Positions 1 to 7,747 of a stretch of DNA of 33,220 nucleotides are shown in pieces (within the stretch, counting starts at the first letter, position 1; each line of letters opens with the position of its first letter). Under the pieces are notes generated by a model. It had not been told where the DNA came from and searched no databases. It worked only from the letters and a program-made list of their open reading frames with translations. The position numbers and the translations under genes are program-made. Source of the DNA: Anaerolineae bacterium (GTDB lineage: Bacteria; Chloroflexota; Anaerolineae; Aggregatilineales; J027); NCBI GenBank assembly GCA_012031655.1, contig JAAUUD010000005.1, positions 1 to 33,220 on the forward strand. The letters are read 5' to 3'.

Positions 1-69
1 CCCGTCTTTAGTGCGGCGTTGGGGGGGAAGCAGCGTCGTGCCGCTGCCTGGTTTGATTGCCTGTGCCAT
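1..69 (-). CDS. N-terminal fragment of a CDS running off the window edge (possibly an ABC sugar permease)
   Basis: Minus-strand ATG at 69 opens MAQAIKPGSGTTLLPPQRRTKDG to the edge. The permease guess rests only on position downstream of a sugar-SBP C-terminus. Confidence 0.35.
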   Translation of the reverse strand, partial: MAQAIKPGSGTTLLPPQRRTKDG

Positions 70-185
70 AAACAAACCTTCTTTATAATCAACAACACAG
101 CTTGATGCTGGTGCATCAACATCTGTTCGATACTATTTGTGCTATAAGTTGGTTGCACCAAACTGGTGCAACAAGGGCTTTACAG

Positions 186-483
186 TCAGCCCCAGGAGAT
201 GTTTTCCAGGTTGACCGTTGCCCAGTCAAAGTCGCGCTCCAGGGCACCGCGGAAGGGATCATCTTGTGCCACCGTGCTAGAAGCACTCGCCAGGGCGTTA
301 TCGACTTGTGCTTTGTCGAACGCCTGACCAAACGTTTGCTGCCTGTCGTTATCAGTTAATGCCAGTTATGGCGGTGTTGTTTACCAGCCCTGCGATACCG
401 GCGTGTGTGCGGAACAGAACAAACGCCATAACCAGGTTAGCCGCGAGTGATGCGATCAACAAAAGGGGTAATATTTTGCGCAT
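186..483 (-). CDS. Small membrane-anchored protein (~99 aa) with an apparent frameshift near 352-360
   Basis: Minus strand: MRKILPLLLIASLAANLVMAFVLFRTHAGIAGLVNNTAITG... then, in another frame, LTDNDRQQTFGQAFDKAQVDNALASASSTVAQDDPFRGALERDFDWATVNLENISWG*. One N-terminal TM/signal segment. No family recognised. Confidence 0.4.
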
Positions 484-511
484 GTGCCTACCCTAAAAAA
501 CTAATTTTGAG

Positions 512-545
512 AGCAGATGGCAGCCGGTTCAGGCTGCCGTCTGCT
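512..545 (-). terminator. Stem-loop terminator downstream of the SBP fragment
   Basis: 14-bp inverted repeat AGCAGATGGCAGCC / GGCTGCCGTCTGCT (one G-T wobble), 6-nt loop. On the minus strand it is followed by a T-rich stretch (CAAAATTAGTTTTTTAG). Confidence 0.7.
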
Positions 546-557
546 TGTTAACGTGGG

Positions 558-800
558 CTACTCGCGGTCCATAACCTCTTGGATTTTCGCTTCGGCGTCC
601 ACCACAGCCTCATCAATGGTCATGGTATCGGTCAGGACGTTGTGGATCATCGTTGGGACGATCAGGTTCAGGATTTCGGTAGACTCGGGAACAATCGGGA
701 AGCCGACCCCGTATTGCAGCATTTCGGTGCCCACTTCCAGGAAGCGGATCTGCTCCAGGCGCAGGTCGGTAGAGAGCAATTTCTGGCAGAAGGGGTTTTG
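558..800 (-). pseudogene. C-terminal fragment of a sugar ABC transporter solute-binding protein
   Basis: Frame ending at 558: LLSTDLRLEQIRFLEVGTEMLQYGVGFPIVPESTEILNLIVPTMIHNVLTDTMTIDEAVVDAEAKIQEVMDRE*, typical of type 1 SBP C-termini. The N-terminal part is absent. The boundary near 800 is approximate. Confidence 0.6.
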
Positions 801-1086
801 GCTTGCCCGCCTTCCCAGCGTTCCATGCCGTGGTTCCCACATAATGCACACACGCCAACCCCAACCGTGCCTGAATATCCACCGCCGCCCGCCCAGAGAC
901 CACCGCCACAACCTGTGTGTAGGCGCACAGCTGGTTCAGCAGGTCTCGGTGCAGCGCGGGAACTTCCGCAGCATCGGGCTGCGCCACAATCGGGCTAAGG
1001 GTCCCGTCCATATCGGTGATCACGCCCACCCGCGCACGGGTGGCCAGGGGCGCCAGCAGCCCTTGAGTTGCCTCTCGCCAATGCAT
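800..1086 (-). pseudogene. otsB: N-terminal fragment of trehalose-6-phosphate phosphatase (HAD family)
   Basis: MHWREATQGLLAPLATRARVGVITDMDGTLSPIVAQPDAAEVPALHRDLLNQLCAYTQVVAVVSGRAAVDIQARLGLACVHYVG, with DxDGTL and VVSGR motifs; continues as NHGMERWEGGQAK after a 1-nt slip near 837. The rest of OtsB is missing. Confidence 0.7.
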
Positions 1087-1121
1087 TCACTTATCCTTGT
1101 ATTGAGCAAAAGGAACAGCCC

Positions 1122-2078
1122 ATGAAAGTCATTACCGTTACCCTTAACCCGTCTTTCGAGCGCACCTTCGTCGTGCAATATCTAGCGGTAGGCTACCACA
1201 ACCCCGCCCGCGAAACAACACGCCTGGACCCTGTGGGGCGTGGCGTTAACATCTCCCGGGCGCTTTTCGCCCTGAATGCACGCACAGAAGCCATTGTTTT
1301 GCTGGGCACCGATGCCACCGGTATCGCCTACCAGGCCCTCATTGAAAAAGAGCACTTCCCCGTGCGCTTGATTACGGCCAGCGGCCAAACTCGCAGCAAC
1401 GTTGTGATCTGGGATGCAGGGAACCAGACCGAGACTGTCCTGAGTGAAGACAACGCCGGCTTCACTGCCGAAGAAGTTCACCAGGTTGGGGAGCGTTTGG
1501 TGCAGGCCATTGAACCGGGCGATTATGTGGTCTTTGCAGGTCCCCTGCCCCAGGGCGTCTCAGACCAGGTGTATGTACAATTGATTGAGCGGAGCCATAG
1601 CTCCGGTGCTGAAATCGTGCTAGACCTGCCCAGCGAAGCGCTGCACGTGACCCTGATGGCGCGGCCCAGCATTGTCTTTTTAACCCAGGTCGAAACGGAG
1701 AAGTATTTCAACTATCCGGTTCGCACCCCAGAAGATGTGGCCTACTGTGCCCAAAGGCTCTGCCAGCAAGGGGCGCAGCAGGCGCTGATCATGCTCTCAG
1801 ACAACAACGGCGCCCTTCTGGCAGCCCATACCGAAGTTGTTCTTTTCCGCTTCCCAGAATTAGAAGCTACAGGTACGCAAAGTGGAGCTATTGCCGCCAT
1901 GATCGCTGGCTTTCTGGCGGGGCGCCTTCAAGAAAAACCGATCAAAGACGCCGTGCACATTGGCGCCGCCGCAGCACACTACGCACGCCAGCAGATTGGC
2001 AACGAATTCCTGGCCTCGGTGGATCTTTCAGAGTACGCCAGCGAGATCATCGTAGAACCTGTTACGCTGCCAGACTAG
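1122..2078 (+). CDS. PfkB/1-phosphofructokinase-family protein with a degenerate active site
   Basis: MKVITVTLNPSFERTF... TVTLNP start, RGVNISRAL, AGFLAGRLQEKPIKDAVHIG C-terminal block. AGGAA Shine-Dalgarno upstream. Canonical GAGD is absent. Confidence 0.8.
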   Translation: MKVITVTLNPSFERTFVVQYLAVGYHNPARETTRLDPVGRGVNISRALFALNARTEAIVLLGTDATGIAYQALIEKEHFPVRLITASGQTRSNVVIWDAGNQTETVLSEDNAGFTAEEVHQVGERLVQAIEPGDYVVFAGPLPQGVSDQVYVQLIERSHSSGAEIVLDLPSEALHVTLMARPSIVFLTQVETEKYFNYPVRTPEDVAYCAQRLCQQGAQQALIMLSDNNGALLAAHTEVVLFRFPELEATGTQSGAIAAMIAGFLAGRLQEKPIKDAVHIGAAAAHYARQQIGNEFLASVDLSEYASEIIVEPVTLPD

Positions 2079-3576
2079 AGTGCCTGGCCGGGTTCCGGCT
2101 TGCTAAAATTAATCACCCGCAGATCATTGAGCAACTTGACCCCGCCGGTGATCACCACAAAAATCTCAAGGCGTCCCAGGAACATGCCCACAATCTGGGT
2201 CCACAGCAGCATTGGGGGCGTATCCGGCATGGTGATGCCTACGGATAGCCCCACCGTGCCTAGGGTACTCGCAAATTCGAAGAAGCTATCCCCAAAGCTG
2301 TGACCATGCGCAGAGGTGATCACCGCCCCCACGAACAGGATCAGGATATACATAAAAACAAACATTGTGACCTGCCGCACTTTGCGGTCCGTCAGAAAAT
2401 CCTGGCGTTCTCCCTGCCATACCGGGGGTTCATTGACTGAGTGACGCGGCAAAAAGCGCGTTGGATCTCCCAACGCAAGCTCTTGTAAAGGATGTACACC
2501 CGCTGCTGCTTGAGGCCCCCAGAAGTAGACCCTGCCCCACCCCCGATGATCATCAGGGCGGTCAGGATGATCAGCCCAACATCCTGCCAGTTCGCATAGG
2601 TTACGGTGGAAAAACCTGTTCCAGAAATCGCCGAAACAGACTCAAAAATCGCCACGCGCACCGCTTTTTCTGTCGAGCTATAAAGCTCCAGCGTGACCAG
2701 CCCCAAAAGCACCAGCGAGGCCGCCACCAGCACAATCGTTGCCAGGCGCAGCTCTCCATTGCGAAACACCGCGCTAAACTTGCCACGGAAAAAGGTATAG
2801 GCAGTCAGAAAGTTCAGCGCACCCAGCAACATCAGGATGATGATCACAAACTCAATCCAGGCGCTATCCCAATAGCCAATAGACTCGACACGGGTCGAAA
2901 ACCCCCCGGTTGCCACCGCAGTAAAGGCGTGGTTCAGGGCATCAAACCAGTTCATGCCGGCCAATCGCAATGCCACCGCCCCCGCCACCAGATAGGAAAT
3001 ATAAATCCTTAACACAATGCCTGCGGACCGCCGCACATGCGGCGCCAACTGGTCCGAGCGCCCTTCTGCGACGCTCAGCCCAGCGCCAGAAGGCCCCGCA
3101 ATCGCACTGAGCACAATAATCACGAAACCGGCTCCGCCAGTGGCCTGCAAAAAGCTGCGATGAAACAGCAATAAGCGCGAGGCTTCGTCATGGACAGGAA
3201 ATAGCGACAGCCCGGTGGTGGTCAGGCCGCTTGTGCTTTCAAAAACGGCGTGGGTAAAGCTCATGTCAGCATTGACCATAAAAGGCAGTGCCCCACACAG
3301 CACCGCAGCAATCCACACCAGCAGCACAATCACGGCCCCTTCCTGCACGTTGAGGCCCTCCGGTTCCTGTGGCATCAGGAACTGCCACAGCAACAGCCCA
3401 ACCAGGATTAGACTGCTCCCAGCGATCAGAAACCCGGAGGCATAGCGAACTTCATCAGGATAAAACACCAGCAACAACAGCGGGGCGAGCATCAGCCAGC
3501 CCATAATGTGCAGAATCTCGCCAGTATATGCCAGGATGGTACGGTAGCGTTGCCGCAAATAGGCTCGATATCGCAT
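2075..3576 (-). CDS. trkH: Trk/Ktr potassium uptake membrane subunit, frameshifted near 2452-2456
   Basis: ORFs 2392..3576 and 2075..2473 join as ...GGLKQQRVYILYKSLRWEIQRAFLPRHSVNEPPVWQGERQDF... TrkH signatures include TGGAGFVI, GGFSTR and GGGAGSTSGG. Confidence 0.88.
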
Positions 3577-3579
3577 GGG

Positions 3580-4248
3580 CTAGCGCGGTTCAATCCCACA
3601 GATGGTGCGCAGATCGTCTTCCTGGTTCTCCGGTTGGCTGATCAGGATCAGGTGATCATCGACCATTAATCGTGTTTGGCCTCTGGGCACCAGCACTTCA
3701 TCATCGCGCAGGATCGCAGCAATAAGCGTTCCGCCGGAAAGCTCCAACTCAATGAGCGACTTCCCGACCGCTGGCGAATTCGCATCCAGGCGCACATCGG
3801 TGATGTTAATTCGCCCATCGGCCACCGGCATCAGCGCAGTGATGTCCTCGAAGCTGGCTTGCTGCTCAATCAGCGAAGCAATCACCCGTGTGGCCGAAAA
3901 CGCAATCCCTACCCCCAACCGAGTGAAGACTTCTTCGTTTTCTGGGTCGTTGACCAGCGCCAGCGTGCGCGGCACCCCAAAGAGCTTCTGCGCGACCTGG
4001 CAGGCAATCAGGTTGTCCTGATCGTGCGAAGTTAGCGCCAGCACCACATCTGCCCGACGCGCGCCGGCCTCCTCCAGCCGATTAACATCGGTCCCTTCCC
4101 CAAAAACAACTGTCGCTTTGGTCGCTTGAGAAAGCTCTCGGGAGCGGGCCAGGTCGCGGTTGATGATGGTGACGTGGTTACCACGCTCCACAAGTTGGCG
4201 CGTGATGAAATAGACCGTTTTGCTGCCCCCGATGATGACGATTCTCAT
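3580..4248 (-). CDS. trkA: Trk/Ktr regulatory subunit with TrkA-N and TrkA-C domains
   Basis: MRIVIIGGSKTVYFITRQLVERGNHVTIINRD... followed by a TrkA-C-like domain (INITDVRLDANSPAVGKSLIELELSGGTLIAAILRDDEVLVPRGQTRLMVDDHLILI). Adjacent to trkH. Confidence 0.88.
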   Translation of the reverse strand: MRIVIIGGSKTVYFITRQLVERGNHVTIINRDLARSRELSQATKATVVFGEGTDVNRLEEAGARRADVVLALTSHDQDNLIACQVAQKLFGVPRTLALVNDPENEEVFTRLGVGIAFSATRVIASLIEQQASFEDITALMPVADGRINITDVRLDANSPAVGKSLIELELSGGTLIAAILRDDEVLVPRGQTRLMVDDHLILISQPENQEDDLRTICGIEPR

Positions 4249-4673
4249 AGCGGCTTATGCTCTAAACTGGGGTCCACCGCATACAGAAAAGCCGCGACTG
4301 AAAGCTGTGTGGGGCTGATCATTTCCACATTTAGGCGTCGGTAGATCGACTCACGGGTTGGGTCATACACGCGGGCAATCACGTGGGGGACGTTAAAGAT
4401 GCTGCCAGCAATCTGAGCCACCATCAGGTTCAAGTTGTCTTCAGTGGTCGTAGCAAAGAGATAATCGGCCTGGGCGATCTTCGCTGCCCGTAACACGGCC
4501 ATTTCCGAAGCATCTCCCACAATCTGAAACCCACTAAACTCGTTGGTGAGCTTGTCAAAGGCGGCCTCACGCCGGTCAATCACAACCACACGGTGCCCAA
4601 TCCCACTTAAACGACTGGCGAGGATACTGCCTAAACGCCCGCAGCCTACTACGATGATGTAATCGGAACGCAT
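4245..4673 (-). CDS. TrkA-N (RCK/KTN) domain protein, N domain only
   Basis: MRSDYIIVVGCGRLGSILASRLSGIGHRVVVIDRRE...; GxGxxG Rossmann motif. 4-nt overlap with the next trkA-like gene. Confidence 0.85.
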   Translation of the reverse strand: MRSDYIIVVGCGRLGSILASRLSGIGHRVVVIDRREAAFDKLTNEFSGFQIVGDASEMAVLRAAKIAQADYLFATTTEDNLNLMVAQIAGSIFNVPHVIARVYDPTRESIYRRLNVEMISPTQLSVAAFLYAVDPSLEHKPL

Positions 4674-4883
4674 AAAATCCTCATCGGCTTGCCTGCGCTA
4701 TATTGTACCATGAGTCTTGAGTGACGTCGGGACTTGGCGAGCGCCGCCGTATTTGTGCGATTTGCCAAGCCTCTCAGCAACCTCTAAGCCCCAGCCTTAT
4801 TGCGAGACAAACTACGAAATGCTACCATTCGCAGTTAATACTTCTTTTACTTTTCGTTTCAGACACTTTAAGGAGTTCACCTC

Positions 4884-6149
4884 ATGCATCGTAAGGGTTT
4901 GTCGTTAATTGTTTTGCTCGTCGTGACGCTTCTGGCGGTCACCCCCGTTCTCGCCGCTCATACGGCCCCCGGCACCAGCACCCAACCCCAGCAGGAAGAA
5001 GGTGTGGTCGTCATCGCCCCCGGAGAGAGCATCCAAATTGGTCTGGCGGCTTCGCTCTCTGGCGATGTCATCCCGGAAGCTGGCCAGGACATCCGCAACG
5101 CTGCGCAACTGGCAGTCGACCAGTTTAACGAAGAAATGGGCGGCATCGAAGGCTTCCCGGTCGAACTGCTCGTGGAAGATGACCAGTGCATTCCGGAGCA
5201 GGCCGGGAACGTGGCCAACCTGTTCGTAACTGAGCCGCGCCTGGTTGCGGTCGTCGGGCACATGTGCTCTGGCGCGACGGCTGTAGCAGCGGAAATCTAC
5301 GAAGAAGCCCGCATTCCCATGGTTTCTGCAAGCGCCACCAACGGCCAGCTGACCGCTGCTGGCTTCACGGTCTTTAACCGCACCGTCTCCAATGATGATG
5401 TTCAGGGCCTGGTTGTGGGCCGCTACATCGCCGCTGTGCTGGAAGCCGAGACCCTGGCTGTGCTGCACGACAACAGCGACTACGGGCGCGGCCTGGCCGA
5501 AACCGTGGCAGCGATTGCGGCTGAAGAAGGTGTCAATGTGCTGGAACCCCAGGCCATTGATCCCGCTGAGCAGGACTACCGCGCTGTGCTGACCGTGATT
5601 GCGGGCGAAGCGCCGGATGTGCTGTACTTCGGTGGCTACCAAAACGAAGCAGCGCTCATCGTGGACCAGATGCGCGAAGTGGGGATGGAAGACACCATCT
5701 TCTTCTCGGCTGACGGCGTGCTGATCCAGCAGTTCCTGGACCTGGCCGGTGATGCCGCAGAAGGCTCTCACCTGAGCCTCCCGGCGGCTGAAGTGGACGA
5801 AGAAGTCAACGAAACGTTTGATGCCGCCTACGAAGAAGCCTTTGGCCTGGCGCCGGATGAACTCGGTCCCTTCCACGCCCAATCTGCGGACGCCGCCGCC
5901 GTTATCATCCAGGCGCTGATGGAAGTGGCCACGCTGGATGACGCCGGGAACCTGGTGATTGACCGCGAAGAACTGATTACGGCCATCCGTGCCACCGAGG
6001 GTTATGAAGGCGTGAGCGGCACCATCACCTGCAACGAAATTGGCGAATGCAGCGCCGCACGCGTTCAGGTCTTCATCGTGGAAGATGGCGAATTTGTTCA
6101 GCTAGAAGTGCCCGAAGAACTGCAAATGGTCGGGGACTCGATGGAATAA
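4884..6149 (+). CDS. livJ: Branched-chain amino-acid/amide ABC transporter substrate-binding protein
   Basis: Signal peptide MHRKGLSLIVLLVVTLLAVTPVLAA, then IQIGLAASLSGDVIPEAGQDIRNAAQLAVDQFNEEMGGIEG...; AAGGAG ribosome-binding site. First gene of a liv operon. Confidence 0.9.
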   Translation: MHRKGLSLIVLLVVTLLAVTPVLAAHTAPGTSTQPQQEEGVVVIAPGESIQIGLAASLSGDVIPEAGQDIRNAAQLAVDQFNEEMGGIEGFPVELLVEDDQCIPEQAGNVANLFVTEPRLVAVVGHMCSGATAVAAEIYEEARIPMVSASATNGQLTAAGFTVFNRTVSNDDVQGLVVGRYIAAVLEAETLAVLHDNSDYGRGLAETVAAIAAEEGVNVLEPQAIDPAEQDYRAVLTVIAGEAPDVLYFGGYQNEAALIVDQMREVGMEDTIFFSADGVLIQQFLDLAGDAAEGSHLSLPAAEVDEEVNETFDAAYEEAFGLAPDELGPFHAQSADAAAVIIQALMEVATLDDAGNLVIDREELITAIRATEGYEGVSGTITCNEIGECSAARVQVFIVEDGEFVQLEVPEELQMVGDSME

Positions 6150-6169
6150 AGCGCTCTTTGCGCTCCACC

Positions 6170-6195
6170 CTGGGCAGGCCACCCGCCTGCCCCAG
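6170..6195 (+). promoter_or_regulatory. Intergenic stem-loop downstream of the SBP gene
   Basis: CTGGGCAGG ... CCTGCCCCAG inverted repeat between livJ and the next ORF, with no U-tract after it. Possible attenuator or mRNA-stabilising hairpin. Confidence 0.5.
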
Positions 6196-6218
6196 GTCCT
6201 GAGTACGAAAGCAAGCGG

Positions 6219-6491
6219 ATGATCACTACAGAACGCCTAACAACCCTGAACTTCGACTGGCTACACGGCAAATACCTGGTTTTTGGGATTTTTTTCGGTT
6301 TTTTCCGCATCGCCTGGCACATCAGCGCCACTTCTGGGTTGTTAGGGCAGCCTCCTGCTGAATGGATCGAGGGCTTTACGGACGGGATGCGTGGATCCAT
6401 GTGGCTCTATGCGCTCCTGGGTGCGGTGGTCTTTTCTGCCGAGGCCCTGCGCAGGCGCCAGGCCCAGCAAAACGACCCATTAGCCCGCTGA
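6219..6491 (+). CDS. Small membrane protein (90 aa) inside the liv operon
   Basis: MITTERLTTLNFDWLHGKYLVFGIFFGFFRIAWHI...GSMWLYALLGAVVFSAEALRRRQAQQNDPLAR; two hydrophobic segments, stop 2 nt before the livH ATG. Confidence 0.6.
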   Translation: MITTERLTTLNFDWLHGKYLVFGIFFGFFRIAWHISATSGLLGQPPAEWIEGFTDGMRGSMWLYALLGAVVFSAEALRRRQAQQNDPLAR

Positions 6492-6493
6492 TT

Positions 6494-7741
6494 ATGTCTG
6501 CGGTCGGCACCCTGCTGGTGCTCGCCTTCGCTGAACGTGTAGACTACGTCACCCAGACCAACCCGGCCACCTTCATCACCTGGGCGCAGCTCTTTAGTAT
6601 TGGGCTGGTCCTGGGGGGCGTTTATGCCCTCATCGCGCTGGGCTACACCCTGGTATATGGCATCCTCTTTATGATCAATTTCGCCCACGGGGAAGTTATG
6701 ATGCTGGGCGCCTACTGCGGCTATTTTGCGATGCAGTTTGTGATTATGGACGGCCAGCACAGTTTTGAAGACGGTGCGGCCCTGATCTCTACCATCATTT
6801 TGCCGCTCATTGTGGGGGTTGTGTTCCTGGCCCCGCGCCGCGCCGCCGCCACAAACCAACCAAACGAAAGCCTCCAACGCAGCACCATCCGCAACTTCGT
6901 GATCATGCCTGGCCGCTTTTTGATCGGGCTGCTGATTGGCTACAGCATCCTGGTAGCGCTCAGCAATGGTGCACCCCACATGTACCTGATCGTGGTCACA
7001 ACCCTGGGCGTGCTATTCGTCGTGGTCTGCGGGATGCTTTTCTCGATGCTGGTCGCCTTCTTGCTGGAACGCACGGCCTACCGGCCTTTGCGTAAGGCCC
7101 CCCGCCTGGTGCCCCTCATCAGTGCAATTGGCGCATCCATCTTTTTGCAACAGGTTGCGCTACGCATCTTTGGCCCTGGGCGCAAAGCCTACGAGCAACC
7201 GCAATTGCTGGATACCCCTCCCAACTTTTTCATCAACCTGGGAACCCTGGGGGTTCTGCCTGTCAATAAAGTGGGTGTCTTTATCGTCATTCTCTCCATT
7301 TTGTTGATGATCATGCTCTACATCATCGTACAGCGCACCAAAATTGGGACGGCAATGCGCGCAGTTGCCGAAGATAAAGACACCGCTGCCCTGATGGGTA
7401 TCAATGTAGACCGGGTCATCGTATTCACCTTTTTGCTGGGGGCAGCCCTGGCAGGTGCAGCGGGTGTTATGCTGGGCTTACGCGGCGATGACCTCAACGC
7501 CCGCTTTGGCTTCACTCCTGGGCTTAAGGCCTTCACCGCGGCGGTATTGGGCGGCATCGGCAACATCCCTGGCGCCATGTTCGGCGGGTTTTTCCTGGGC
7601 ATTGTGGAGTCTCTGGGTCCCCAAATGCTGGGCCTGAACAACGATTGGAAAAATGCTATTGCCTTTTCGCTGTTGGTGATCGTGATTATCTTCCGCCCAA
7701 CGGGTATTCTAGGCGAGCTAACCGGGGCAAAGAAGGTTTAG
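6494..7741 (+). CDS. livH: Branched-chain amino-acid ABC transporter permease LivH
   Basis: GLVLGGVYALIALGYTLVYGILFMINFAHGEVMMLGAY...LLERTAYRPLRKAPRLVPLISAIGASIFLQQ...GTAMRAVAEDKDTAALMGINVDRVI...AAVLGGIGNIPGAMFGG. Confidence 0.92.
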   Translation: MSAVGTLLVLAFAERVDYVTQTNPATFITWAQLFSIGLVLGGVYALIALGYTLVYGILFMINFAHGEVMMLGAYCGYFAMQFVIMDGQHSFEDGAALISTIILPLIVGVVFLAPRRAAATNQPNESLQRSTIRNFVIMPGRFLIGLLIGYSILVALSNGAPHMYLIVVTTLGVLFVVVCGMLFSMLVAFLLERTAYRPLRKAPRLVPLISAIGASIFLQQVALRIFGPGRKAYEQPQLLDTPPNFFINLGTLGVLPVNKVGVFIVILSILLMIMLYIIVQRTKIGTAMRAVAEDKDTAALMGINVDRVIVFTFLLGAALAGAAGVMLGLRGDDLNARFGFTPGLKAFTAAVLGGIGNIPGAMFGGFFLGIVESLGPQMLGLNNDWKNAIAFSLLVIVIIFRPTGILGELTGAKKV

Positions 7742-7747
7742 CAGGCC

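Noticed and set aside
2440-2470. Programmed ribosomal frameshifting in trkH
   Set aside because: No slippery heptamer or downstream pseudoknot evident. The same one-base homopolymer slip recurs in unrelated housekeeping genes, so sequencing error is simpler.
3580-4673. Two adjacent TrkA-like genes as a recent tandem duplication
   Set aside because: The proteins are clearly diverged, and one lacks the TrkA-C domain; paired KTN subunits next to trkH are a known arrangement.
4905-5882. 325-aa antisense ORF opposite livJ
   Set aside because: Its opposite strand is a strongly recognisable SBP. Long antisense frames are expected in GC-rich coding DNA, and the translation shows no family motifs.
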